Shown piece by piece: positions 32,845 through 44,084 of a DNA stretch of 64,000 nucleotides. The translations under genes and the position numbers were made by a program. The DNA comes from Plenodomus lindquistii (taxonomy: Eukaryota > Ascomycota > Dothideomycetes > Pleosporales > Leptosphaeriaceae). Within the stretch, counting starts at the first letter, position 1. Every line of letters starts with the position of its first letter. Under the pieces are notes generated by a model. The model ran no database searches. It saw only the letters and a program-made list of their open reading frames with translations, and was not told the DNA's origin. The DNA lies in NCBI GenBank assembly GCA_025504975.1, contig JANUWI010000018.1, positions 248,001 to 312,000 of the forward strand, given 5' to 3'.

Positions 32845-32972
32845 TATGAGGAGTGGTCCCTGATAACACCTAAAGCTTGCGTCATTCATATCGTTTCCCC
32901 GTAGGATGGTCACAAGGAACGTATGGTATGTAAATAACATCTCAGAGATAAGGGTTTGGAGAAGCCTAAGTA

Positions 32973-33184
32973 CAGGGTATTTGCACGTCAGTTCGCACCC
33001 CTGTAGCGCCCGAATGATATACCGTGGAAGCGCTGATTTGGCAATATATCCTAGGATTCAAGTTCACTGCTGAGTTAGGTATAGACTTGCTTTAATTGCG
33101 TTAGAGATGAGCAAATAGTTGTACAATATCTGGTATCGCGGCTGACCAACTAGTAGGGGTGCGAACCGACGTGCAAATGCCCTG
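32973..33184. mobile_element. MITE copy (family A-like), 212 bp, TA flanks
   Basis: The left arm CAGGGTATTTGCACGTC continues AGTTCGCACCCCT; the reverse complement of the right arm is CAGGGCATTTGCACGTC continuing GGTTCGCACCCCT, so about 30 bases pair with two mismatches. TA on both sides. This is the best-preserved terminal repeat pair of the window. The interior has no coding frame. Confidence 0.85.
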
Positions 33185-33270
33185 TATGTAGGCTACTCGG
33201 ACGGGGTACTTTGTGCGAGACATCGGGACTCGGAGCTTATGTTGCTCAGTCGGGCCGAACAAAGCAGTGA

Positions 33271-33606
33271 TTACGCGTTTACAGTGCATCCTGTCAATCC
33301 TGTCACTTCTGTCGAGTTTATAAAGAACTTGTTTGTTCTGAGCAATTTCGAGACGACTGCCGCGAGGGCAAATGTCCCGTCACCGGCCCGTTCCGAAGAC
33401 CGTATTTATGGATGTACTTTGAGGTCGCAACGAAGCTTTCTGGGTCTCGGCTCGATAAGGAAGTCAACACGAGTTTCCTCCTTCGTATTGATGCTCACGG
33501 CGTGATTGGATTACGTCGTACAAAGATTGGCCTCAGCCCTAGTAGGGCCGACGTTATTCGTATACAGTGTGAAGATGTATCAAGTCTCGGAGCTGCTATT
33601 CGGTGA
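33271..33606 (+). pseudogene. Fragment of a HET-like (heterokaryon incompatibility) protein
   Basis: An open frame of 111 codons without its own ATG near the beginning, preceded by a plausible acceptor (TTTACAG at 33278-33284). It reads CQSCHFCRVYKELV near its start and later KLSGSRLDKEVN and LLRIDAHGVIGLRRT. The cysteine-spaced opening resembles the N-terminal region of fungal HET-domain proteins, before the HET domain proper. No HET core follows: the frame ends at TGA 33604. It begins 85 bp beyond a MITE. I regard it as a gene remnant; family assignment is weak. Confidence 0.35.
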
Positions 33607-33809
33607 AGCATAGCAGAATAATAGCCCGATGTGCCGGGCTTGTTTGTCTCCCAAAACCCAATTTCTTTATGGAACATTTCATGCCTTGGCTGCTCACCGA
33701 GAAAAAGCATATAGGGCCTGGTTCGTCACACAATCGTTCATCGTTCAAACCTTACTTCCAACTCATATTTATACTAAACTTGTCCTTTGCTCCCATTGTT
33801 CGGACCAAG

Positions 33810-34325
33810 ATGAAGTTTATGCTCCTCGTCGCCGCATTCATTAGTGCTTCTATCGCCAGTCCACTGTCATCGCCTGCAGAGGTCAAGAATGCTTTTGTAG
33901 AGCGCCAGGATTGCGGTTGTGGATTGATACTGGTCAGTGTTCCCTGTGCTTTGCTGTGTATGGTGACAAGACAACTGCTGACATTGTACTAAAACAGGAT
34001 GCCTGCATTCAACATTGCATAGACTTGGGTACACCTAGTGGTGGGACTGTGAGTGCATATTTCTTGGCCATGTTGACAACAATGTTCTTCTCAATGTCAT
34101 GAAACCGCGCTAATACAAGTCGGTATTTAGGTTTGCCGTGCTGATGGAGTTGTAAGTTCATACCACCTGAAGTATGAGAGAAATAGCACGAAGCTAACGC
34201 AAGTCTTTGTGTAGTGTGAATGTCGTTGCGTAAGTTATTCCACATCATGGCTATGATATCCTTCCTCGTTATGGGTCCCGCTGCGGTTGGGTGTATGGCT
34301 AATTTGCGAATGATTGTAGGAATAG
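33810..34325 (+). CDS. Small secreted cysteine-rich peptide, defensin-like (CS-alpha-beta) cysteine pattern
   Basis: Five short exons, all phase 0: 33810-33932, 33998-34048, 34131-34151, 34215-34229 and 34320-34325, giving 71 aa. The N-terminus MKFMLLVAAFISASIAS is a clear signal peptide; a short pro-segment ends VER before QDCGC. The mature part has eight cysteines: C-x-C, then CIQHC (CxxxC), 11 residues, C, five residues, then CECRC. The CxxxC...C...CxC order is the signature of the CS-alpha-beta fold used by fungal defensin-like peptides such as plectasin. If the last intron (GTAAGT...TGTAG) is retained the end reads CRCVSYSTSWL instead. A TTTATA box-like sequence lies near 33768. Predicted extracellular; antimicrobial or host-directed roles are both possible and unproven. 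Confidence 0.65.
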
Positions 34326-36065
34326 GTGGATATGGATGTACATGGTATCCAACTAAGACATCGCGCAAGCTCACGATGCAGGCTACCAGGGCTTTGTATA
34401 TATACTAGACACAAGCAAATGAAAAGCCATGTTCCAACACTAAGTGAAGTCCTACAACTGATTGTATGGCCAAATTTCGAGGAAGTACCATTGAACCCGG
34501 GGCGCGTCAGCATATCTCTTCAACTTCTTCAGATGATGGAAACAAATGCCTCGCGCCGCATGTATATGGGTCACGATGTTGCGAATATTAGGATCGAATA
34601 ATCACATGGCACCATACCAATTGAGGATGTGTTCGGGCGTAGAATTTAGGAGAAGGAAGCGTTATACAACTACTATAATAAATATCAATTGAATAGAGGT
34701 GGGATTCTTATAAGTCGTAGTAAGGTCCCCAAGCGACGACATGAAGGCGATGCAAACACGGGGGCTCAGGGGCGTGGAAAAATGATCTTCTCATATTCAC
34801 GTCCATGTTATAGCTTTATACGTATACAATCAATACATTTTGCCAATTACCTTACCTGTCGTATCAAAGCGTATAACATATGTTTTCCCCTCCATCCTCT
34901 TTCTTTCTTTCTTCGCTCTGCAGTATGTGGGGGCTTCCTTATCTTGTAGGTCTAGCATAGTCTCAAGAACTGCGCGCGATACGAGGCATTAGATGGGTGT
35001 ACTCTAGATTCTAGATGACTATGCCAAACATGTTGCTGACGGCGCTGTTTAACGCGTCCCAAGAGCTGTAGGGCCGTGGAGCATAGATCGGATGTAGATG
35101 AGTCGGTGAAACGCTAGGCGGGTATCGATCTGGGAGCCACCGAGCAGAGGAGTACCTTGAGCCGTAGAATGAATGTCTCCTGGGCTCACGTTCATCGGTC
35201 CGTACGTGACCTTCCAGCAAATCATGACTGAAGTGCTTGACCTGACGCAGTAGACATCTAGATAACATTGCATCAATACCGATATAACCGCACTCCACCT
35301 CAAAAGTAGACGAAACAATGTGGTCACAAACCCGAAGCGTGCAGATCGACCCCTTCAACGCCTCCAGAAGACCCTGTACACCTTGTTAACACCTATTACC
35401 CCTAGCTCGGACCGTGCGCCTTGATCCCTTTGGTTATCTCCTCGTATCCCATGACCCAGAAACGTGTAAGACTAAGAATTCATTTGACGTATACCCAAAA
35501 CGCCGGAAACACCAACAAAAGAGAAGAGATTCGACACTGGAAATAGCGTAGTCATACAAGAGCCATGTGGCCACAAAGGAGATAGGAGAAACAGCAGAGG
35601 TAATCTCGTGCGACCGTAAAGACAACGTGGGGGGCTGTGATTGGTATAATGAGTGACGCGTGTAAGGATGATGCTGGACGAGGATCAGTCATCGTGGCAG
35701 CGACTTGGGTCATCGCTCGATCCACAGGAATATACTCGAGTATTGGTGGCGAAGAGGAAGCAGTACACCCGGCTTGTGATGCGTAGCATCATTGGCGTTG
35801 AGCGACTTGAGCTTGAGCGACTGAGAGTGTGACCTGGCGCTGCAGGCGCGGACATGCATGCTGCCGTAGTTGTTGTCGCAACCAAGAGAAATGTAACTGT
35901 CGAAAGATATGGAGGACCCAGGGTCAGGTTGTCAGGATCGACCGAAGTTGGCCATGTCGATTTCGATGTTTTTCGTCGTTTGCTGTGAGTTTTGAAAGGA
36001 AAAATGAAAATAACAAGATCAACATGCCGAAGAAAGGAAATGAAACGATAACAGGAACAAACAAA
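34326..36065. other. Gene-free 1.7 kb region
   Basis: No recognised gene or repeat; short frames only. Contains the promoter-distal side of the cysteine-rich peptide gene and the 3' side of the proline-rich gene. Confidence 0.5.
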
Positions 36066-37437
36066 CTAGTAGAAAGCCCTAACGACATCCTCATACTCAG
36101 TCTCTTCACTGAGCTCCCAAAGATGATCCATCTTCTCCACGTCGCCGAATCGTTCGTCGAAATCTTCGCCCAGCCTCGTAACACAGGCGAAAGCGACGCT
36201 CCAGCCATTAACACCAGCGGCATAGAAAGCTTCCGCGACAGCGGCCTCACGACTCCCACACTTGACCAGTTTGTAGATCTGTTTGCCGTTGAAGTGTGTC
36301 CCGTGAACAAACGGGTCGCTTGCTTGACACGTGCTCAACACAACATAATACACAAGGGGAGTGCTCTCAAGTGCTTCCGACTTCTCTTCTGTGCAGGTAC
36401 TGCAGATTCCAGTGTAATTACCAATTGTGTCATGCTTAGCGGTGCATTCGTAGATGTTGTCATCGCTCGGCGTCACAAGAGCAGCTGAAGCCCACACTCT
36501 GGGGTTCTCGAGACTGACAGGTCGTGCGTTGGTGAGTGCCTCCAATGGCTCAATTGGGCAGCGAGGATTCCCATGGTACCTCAGGTTCATGAGCGCGGAT
36601 CGGCTCGGTCTTTCGTACCATTGTTCTGGGCTTCCGTACTTCAAAATCCAACGGTATTCCTCAAAGTCAGCCGCGCGGGCGTGGTGACGAGTGACCAGGA
36701 CGCTGCGTCTGAAAGGCGCTATACGAATCATGCGGCTGGCAGCCTCATGGGCAGATTCGCCGGAGTAGCGGACAGGAAGAAACAAGTTCGGTGTCGATAC
36801 CTCGTCTTCCACATTGACCACATTAAAAACCGGTCCGGGGATCCCAGATATCGCAGCAGGGGGCGGAGGTGGCGGAGGCTGCATGTCTCTTAGTCAAGCG
36901 ATATCTTATTTGATCGTGAGGCTTACTGGGGGTGGGTGTGCAGTGGGTGGACCGTGAGCACTATAGAACGGGATCGTACCCGGTGGTGGGGGAGGGGGCT
37001 GTATTCGTAAGCTCAGAAACCCTTATGCAGACACAGTCATCAACTTACGGGAGGCGGAGGCTAATTCAAAATCAGCAAATGGACCATGGTGTATTTGCGA
37101 TCTCATGACGTACCAGTGGCTGAGGCTGAGAATTGCTTTTCCCGGGTACTTGGAAGTAATTATCCAGCGGAGGCGGAGGAGCAGGCTCATTGTACTTGTA
37201 GGTCCCTGAATTCTTGACAGAGTCTTGTACTACGGGGCTGTTACGTAGCGGAAGAGTCTGAGATATTCCAGACCATCCACTGCTGGGTGGAGGCTTGGTC
37301 TGGGCGGCTGGATGAACATGGACATCCATCCCGAGGTGGCCAGAGTTTAGCTCCATGTTATCGAGAGGGTCCGGAGATCCGTAATCGACGTTTGGAAATT
37401 TCGCGCTGTCGACAAAGACTAGGTCGTCAGTGTCCAT
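36066..37437 (-). CDS. Hypothetical protein with intron-assembled polyproline linker
   Basis: Not recognised. Model of four exons, all phase 0: 37437-37114, 37060-37049 (12 nt, four prolines), 36998-36927 and 36878-36066; 406 aa. The N-terminal 108 residues are Ser/Pro/Asn-rich. The three small joints each add PPPP-type sequence, so the splice junctions build one proline-rich linker (about residues 95-155). The last exon encodes a roughly 260-residue domain starting ISGIPGPVFNVVNVEDEV and containing FEEYRWILKYGSPEQWYERP, CSTC, and REAAVAEAFYAAGVNGW; no family is known to me. No signal peptide or membrane helix. The start is chosen at MDTDDLVF; an upstream exon is possible. Confidence 0.6.
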
Positions 37438-39847
37438 GATGTTGGGATGGCCCGTCGAGTTTGAGGACGTCAATCCCCAAGAGATATTGAGAATTCTCGC
37501 TGGAGCTTAGGTACCTTGTCAGTCGAAGTGGAGAGCCGACGTGCGTCCTTCGGGGAGATAGATAGGAGCCGTGGACAGGGTGCTATGCTTACCGCAATAC
37601 AAGTAAGCAGAGGGCGTTGTTCCGACCGAGTCTGGGAGACAAAGTTTAAAGAGGGGTGATTGAAAGTGAAGCGCACACGTGTTTAGTATCGTGTCTTCCG
37701 TGGAACCGTGGAGTTGTCGCGCAATTGTGTTTGAACCCCTTATTTATGATTGTGCTGAATAACCGAGTTAATGGTATCCTATCGGGATGGAAGCCTTGTT
37801 GCGGTCAGTGGCATGTTCGTGCATGACATGCCGGCTATGGTCGCGTTATACCTATATGTACTAAAACTATTTAGTGCCACCATCGGAGGGTTGGCATGCC
37901 ATTGCCGGAATGAGGCAGATAGCGACTGATAAGTCCATAGCCTTTGACCGTGTCAATCTCAGCATTGAATGAAGGCAACAAGGCGGATGACTTGTGGGGC
38001 CACAACATGTTGGATGCGCATGGCCTAGGACGCCACGTAGAGCGCATCTTCCATTGGCGGATTGTTGCAACAGGCCTCTAAGTACCTAGATGTAATGCCA
38101 GTACAATTGAGCAATCTGGAAATGCTACAAAATTGTTGAGCATGTAGCCGCCCCAGGCTGTTGAGATGCATCTGCAGCGATGTCGTTAAGGTTCACAGCG
38201 GGGTAGTACTTGGTTGACGTGATTCAAACCTACAGACTTACGCAAACGTGCTGTGGTAACCTTGGTATATCCGTATACTGCGACACAAACCTAGTCACAC
38301 AGCTGATGTTTCCCACCCGGTCGACTCGAAGTCTGTGCGCTGAGTTGGGTGGGGGACAAGACTTCCAGGTACTCGTATGCGGCTGAACATGTACGTTCGA
38401 TAGCTGAACGGCAACAAGGTCTTTCGGGTTTTGCAAAGATCTGCCGTTTGCTCTCGATTATCGTGCTGGCTATTCCTAGGCTCGAAATCGGTCACAACCT
38501 TGTTGTGCGGGCTGCAGTTTCGAACATTGACTGATTGGCTATTGCTCCTCTCATGGTTCATGGTGGAAGCACAATCGCGTGTTGGTCACACTGCATAGTA
38601 TGTACCAAATACTGCAGCTGCAGCTTCGCGTGTTTCCTTGGAAGTAGCGGTGAGCATTGCTCGCTTCGCACGACAATTCGAAGAACACGAGTCAGAATCG
38701 CAGCATCGCCTACTCCTGGTGTATACGCATTGAGTGGAAGTGTGAGACACGGTCGAAAAGCGGAGATCCTAGCGAAAACGAGGCTGAGCTATGCGTTCAC
38801 CGGTCGTGAGAGATCAACCGAGATGGTCTCCGCAACTCTAATTTGACGCCCCACGATAATAAATGTGAGGCTTCGATGGATCCTGAGATGAAGTCAAGTC
38901 CATGGTCCTTCGGGGAAAACGAGTTCGTTTTGAAAGCGACAGGTCCAGGAGTTGATCGGGGAAAGATCGAACGAAGCAGAGCACGTCAACGAAAGCTGAG
39001 CGCGAAGTGTCAGGATGAGTATGCATCGTGCCATGGCAGTAAGGCGGCGAACCAGAACACACGGCCATGAAGAGACATGGAAGAAAGGGTAGACAAAGTA
39101 GATTAAAAAATAATGAAGAACCCCCCGTGGACTGCTGGAAATCTTATATGTGACGGGATGGACCTTGTAAGGAATGTAAATCATGTACAAATATGACACA
39201 GGCAAGGAATGATTGCATGCTCATGCTGATATGTAGGCATCGAGAGTGAGGCGAAGAGGGGTGACTGAGATTTGAAAGGAGCAACGATCTTCAAGTACTT
39301 CGAGTAGTTGAGACGGGATATGTAGTGAACGCGTGCAGACCGCCGAGAATGAAGAGACCAAGAAGAAAAAGGTAGTTCTACAAGATTCGTAATTCAAGGT
39401 GTAAAGCACAAGGACAAGTGAGGTGTGGTGGAAAATGAGTTGTACTGGAAGAAAATAAGAGCAGGTCAAGGGTCAGGATTATTCCAGTCCCACCAGCATC
39501 TTAAGAACAAACGACGAGCATGTAGAGCAGACGGAAAAATACAGAAAGGTGAGGGAACTGAAGCGAGCTGTCGTTGGAAATAGAAAATAAGGGTGTAAAG
39601 GAAGGACCATTTGATGCTGCCATATTTGGTAGACACCAATCAAAGCGGTTCAACCCCAATGAAGCTAGCCCCATCCGCCAAGCATCTCGAACGGCGATGA
39701 CATCGCGAAGCTCCGACCATAGCTTCGCGACAGCATCAAGCGCGACATTCGTGATTCCAATACACGGCAACTCCAAGCCACAGACTTCGTATTCAGCGTC
39801 AGCCAGCCTATACATCACTCCACCGCGACTCCACATACAGCAACAGC
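37438..39847. other. Gene-free 2.4 kb region before VMA9
   Basis: No supported gene. The last part, 39570-39847, is likely the VMA9 leader. A 140-codon frame on the minus strand over that leader is judged a shadow. Confidence 0.5.
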
Positions 39848-40526
39848 ATGGCCAACGGGCGAGTACCAGCACATGAACAAGCCGAGGGCGAATACTAACA
39901 TCAACCAGCTGGGCACCTATCATCGGCCTCGTAGTCGTCGTCGTATTCTGCCTCGCAGCATGGATTCTCGCACCAAAGGGTGAAAACCAGACGTACGTTT
40001 ACTCCCGTTTCCTGCGGTCCCTAGCCTACATGCACGCCGACTCCATACTCTACGGGTTGAGGGATGCCCAGCGCCACTGCGACCGTCGATTACATGTCAA
40101 CATGCGCTTTTGCAAAATGACTGGTTATAAAAATGGGCGCGAACTCGCCATACCCCAGCGCATCGGCAGGTCCCAGCCCCAGGATTTACGACCTAAGCCC
40201 GTCTACCTACAACTCGCGTCCTCGAGACTCCTACAACTAGAGCAGAGAGCGCCTAGATCATCCAAATCTACGCCCTTCATAATGTGCCTTCAGACTTTCT
40301 CTCAACACATACTCGGAAACACGCATAAATGATAGAATGCCAATCAGGGGCCATACAAAGTACCGAGCTTCGCTAACATCAACCCAACAGTGTCTGGCGC
40401 TCCACACTCGTCCTCTCCGCCGCAGCAATGTACATCATGTGGGCCATAACGTTCCTCGCACAACTACACCCCCTCATCTCGCCTGTACGACAAGAACTGC
40501 GACCGGAGTTGAATGGCGGGCGTTAG
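39848..40526 (+). CDS. VMA9: V-type ATPase subunit e
   Basis: Small membrane subunit of the vacuolar proton pump V0 sector, 76 aa in three exons: 39848-39858, 39909-39992 and 40391-40526. Exon 1 encodes MANG; exon 2 gives WAPIIGLVVVVVFCLAAWIL (helix 1) and PKGENQT; exon 3 gives VWRSTLVLSAAAMYIMWAIT (helix 2) and FLAQLHPLISPVRQELRPE. The conserved PKGENQ and QLHPLI motifs identify the subunit. The first intron appears to be GC-AG (GG|GCGAGT with a perfect TACTAAC branch point). The second intron is 398 bp, unusually long for this window. Convergent with ARV1, 308 bp apart. Confidence 0.9.
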
Positions 40527-40834
40527 AGCGAGCGGACAGATGGAGGACAACAGAACGCGTGCGCAGGGTAGGAGAAACAAAGGATATACGAAATGTTCAA
40601 GTAGAGTAGGGTACTGAGAGAAGGACTGCTAGAGGTTGGGAGTGAGGCATGGTGCTGGCATGAGGCGATAATCAACCGCATTGTATAGTCTGGCCGGGCG
40701 TTATGGGAAATTTACTTTTTGAATTGAAACGTGTATATATATGAAATTGGGTATCAACATAATCAACCTGTCCAGTGTGACCATCTCACCATCATGACCT
40801 CTCCACCTCCCCATTCAAACCCCAACCCTAAACC
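40527..40834. other. Convergent 3' region of VMA9 and ARV1
   Basis: No gene seen; a TATATATA run near 40733 lies just beyond the ARV1 stop and may serve polyadenylation. Confidence 0.55.
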
Positions 40835-41833
40835 TCACACCCCCCAAGCCACCTCCCCAACCCTACCCACCCTCCACCCCTCCCACCCGGTCCCCAACCC
40901 CGCCGCCCTCAAAACCCCCCACCCAACAACCGTCCTACACGCCGCGCCCACACCCACCAACACCCCGGCCCTCAGATACCCACAATCCATTAAAATCTCC
41001 AACGCAGCAACATTATTCACAATGACCGCCCAACTCACCGCCGTCGCACTAGACGGTAAATCGTAGTCCCAGATGATCAGCAGTATGGGGAATAACTTGG
41101 TGCAACTGCTAACCAACAGCGCGGTACTGAGGGCTGTGCCGCGCGGGAAGTACGGAATTAGGCGGGTGTAGAGGGATGGGAGGGTGTTGGTGTGGGGTGT
41201 TTGGGGGATGGAGCACAGGAGCCGGATTGGGAGGTGGAATGCCAATGTGCTGAGGGTTACGAGGAGGAGGAAGAAGAGGTATTGGAGGAGGAGGGGTTGG
41301 GCTTGGAGGACGAGGGCATTTAAGCGGTCGGGGGGCGGGGGTGGGGATGTGGTGTTGCGCGTTGGAGGGGGGGTGGTGTGGTAGGGTGAGGTTGGGGGGA
41401 GGGGCAGTTTCTCGATGCGGGCCCAGGTTAGGTAGACGTCGAAGAGGAGGAGGAGGATGCTTAGGCGGAGGATGGATCGCTGTGGGGGTTAGCGATGGGT
41501 CATCCGTGTGTTGTGTGAGGGAAGGCTTACGTCGAATTTGTCGTCTTCGCGGCCGAGGCGGTTGAAAAGGAGGTGGCGGTATACCTGTGGTTGTGTAGGG
41601 GTTAGTTGGGCTGATCGTGCTGTGTTGCGGTTGAGGAGATATACCTCGGGCTTGATCAGTACCAGATCGATGAATAGCACGACGAAATCATGTTCCACGT
41701 ATTTGTCGGCGAATCGCTTGCACCGTGGGCATTGTGTCAAGCGTACGCCTTTGCCCAGCGCGCGGTCGTCGGCCTTGGAGTAGGTTGTGTACAACGTTTT
41801 GACGGGGTATCGGCAGGATATGCAGATGGGCAT
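40835..41833 (-). CDS. ARV1: ARV1 lipid-homeostasis membrane protein
   Basis: ER membrane protein needed for sterol and GPI-intermediate homeostasis (family knowledge). Exons 41833-41645, 41584-41531 and 41479-40835, 295 aa. The Arv1 homology domain is at the N-terminus: MPICISCRYPVKTLYTTYSK then CPRCKRFADKYVEHD, four zinc-type cysteines (CxxC and CxxC), followed by FVVLFIDLVLIKPEVYRHLL. Several hydrophobic helices follow (LRLSILLLLFDVYLTW, LQYLFFLLLVTLSTLAFHL, LFPILLIIWDYDL). Between the first helices is a Pro/Thr-rich insert of about 40 residues. The coding strand is strongly biased to C at third positions. The C-terminal 45 residues are Gly/Ala/Val-rich. Confidence 0.93.
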
Positions 41834-42456
41834 CGTGGCTGGAACTGTGGTGGAATGCGGAGCGTTGGAGTTGGATGCGTTGAGACGCGCGTGGTGAGCA
41901 CGCTACATTGTCGTTTGCGCGTGGTCGTGTCAACGAGACGGGCGGTCGAGGTGTAAGATCGGCAGGAAGGAACAGCGCGTGGATGTGGGGTTGTGGAGTC
42001 TGGAGAGATGGGATGGTTGCATGTGGATGTGCAGGGACAGCGGGGATTGGACGTTAAGTCCGACCAAGCTCAATGTCGCAAGACATCTCGTCACTATATA
42101 TATGTACGTTTGAAGAAGATTCGTATCATTCATTTTGGTATATGGAAAGGAAAGATTTCGTGAGAAGTCATAAATCTGCCTGTATATCCGCGCCTGTGTA
42201 ATCCAACACAACATTAGATGGGAGTATACAGACAGCCAGCCGTAAACATCGTAAGGAAATGTAGAACCAAGGAATTCAAGAAGCGTCCTCCCATCGACGC
42301 CAGACATGCCTCTCATGAACACCAACCATCTGTCCAACCCCAAAGCTGTAGCCTTGTGCACACTCAAGACAGCGTGCCCATCATCGCCGCAACAATCTTC
42401 GGATTGGGCTTGTCCTTCACTCGTCGTACTATCCAGGAAAATCAACGAGTCGTTCT
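41834..42456. other. Intergenic: ARV1 promoter and 3' side of the DUF8035-like gene
   Basis: 623 bp without a supported gene; ATATATATG near 42098. Confidence 0.55.
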
Positions 42457-44084
42457 TCAATGGGCCGAACGGACGAGGGCTAACCTACCCTTTCGGTCTC
42501 TGTCAACACGGACAACTTCCTTCTTTGGCGTACGCTCAATAAACTCGTACTCGCGGTCGCCCTCGCGCTCATACTTGAGCATGCGGCGTTCCTCCTCTAG
42601 GAAGCGAATTTCCTCGCGAATGTCGCGCTCGGAACGGTGTTCATCCCTGCGGACTAGCTCGCCTCGGTTGGGGAGGAAAGATGTTGCAGGTCCGTGAATC
42701 TCGTTGGAGCGCTCAATTTCAACATATCGCTCATGTTCATGGACAGGTGGAGAAGGCGCGCGATGTGATGGTGCGTAGTGAGACGCCGGCGGTGGAGGCG
42801 CATAGACTGATGCTGGTGGTGGAGGCGCGTAGACGGATGCTGGCGGAGGCGGGGCGTGCACCACAGAAGGTGGAGGTGGAGGATAGTGCTGCTGTGGTGG
42901 TGGTGGAGGAGGAGGAAGAGGTGCGACAGACGCAGGTGGTGGCGGTGGGGGAGCTTCAACGACTTGCTCTTCGTACACGTATGTGATTTTCTCTGCTGCT
43001 GAAGTTAGCTGCTGCTCGTCCCTGCTGTTTAGCCTCACATACCCTCTTTGTAGTTCTCACTAATCTTGATGACCTCGTCGATATGGTCCTTCTCCAGCGC
43101 TCGAGTAATGACAATGAAATCATCCTGGGTTTGTTAGTCAGGCTCTCTATAATAGCAAAGACTGCATACCTCTTCCTCGAATGGATAGCCAAGCTCGATG
43201 ACTGCCTGCTTCTTCACCAGGCGTTTCGGGAGTCTCGTCTTGCCGCGCTTTCCCCAAGTTGCACGGGGAGGCTGGATCTCCTCAAAGCTGGACATGGACG
43301 AGCTGCGTGTTGACTTGGCTACGCTCTTGCTCCTGCGCACGCGGCTCTTCTCACGGTGGACTTCAACCTCGCGATAGCCCTCATGCGCTCTGCCTCTTTC
43401 ACTACGATCATCGTGCCTGACGTCGTCATACTCGTCTTCCTCATGGAAGCGACGAGGGGGCGATCGTCGACGCTCGCGGATGGGGAGTGGGATGGGGACA
43501 TTCGCAGGCGGGCGGTACTCGTGTCGCTCGAGTTCAGTGTAGCGTGGGAGCGGGCGGCGGTCGAAAGTGTCGAGAGATGACTGGCGTCGAATGTAGCCTG
43601 GCCGCTGGGGACGTGCAGGCTGTCGCTGCTCGTTGATGTTGATGCCAATATTGATGTCCTTGTCGATGACGGACCTGCGACGGTACGGTGCCAGTGCCTG
43701 ATTGGCTATTTCAGAGGGCGTCGGCTCATGGAACAAGTTGTCGGGGCGGCGAGACGGACGCTCGGCGAAGCGCTCGTGGAAAACCTCTCTCTCCATGACG
43801 GGCGGGCCCGGTCGTCGGCGATCTTCATGGATGTCGATGTCGCGGTGGCCTCCTGGAAAGCGGTCGTGCTCTTGGAAGCGGAAGTGTTCGTAGTCGTCGC
43901 GGCCGCGGCCTCCTGCGCTACTTCCAGGACCAGGAGGGCCGGCCACACTGCCCGGGCCTCCGCGTCTCATGCGCTCGAACTTCTCGCGATCCCATCGCTC
44001 ACCACCGCCGCCGCCTCCACGAGGCGGGAGAGGGGGCTCGTCGAAGCGATCCAGGTGGCCGGTTGAGGAACGGTAGACGGACAT
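42457..44084 (-). CDS. DUF8035-like charged protein with Arg-rich and polyproline regions
   Basis: Exons 44084-43170, 43124-43043 and 42998-42457; 512 aa. The N-terminal 250 residues are Arg/Asp/Gly/Pro-rich and disordered-looking (RGGGGGGERWDREKFERMRR). A conserved core spans exons 1-2: RRSKSVAKSTRSSSMSSFEE, GKTRLPKRLVKKQAVIELGY, PFEEEDDFIVITRALEKDHI, DEVIKISENYKE, matching a domain found in many Pezizomycotina proteins that I recall as DUF8035. Exon 3 adds runs of seven or more prolines with repeated APPPPASVY units, then a coiled-coil-like EERRMLKYEREGDREYEF and the C-terminal RLALVRSAH. Nuclear or cytoskeletal roles are guesses only. The DUF number is from memory and should be searched. 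Confidence 0.75.

Noticed and set aside
37470..37676. Upstream exon for the proline-rich hypothetical gene (MRFTFNHPS...)
   Set aside because: The frame ends before the proline-rich gene's start and no splice pair clearly joins it; probably leader sequence.
39501..39923. 140-codon minus-strand frame over the VMA9 leader
   Set aside because: No recognisable domain and it overlaps the VMA9 first exon and intron.
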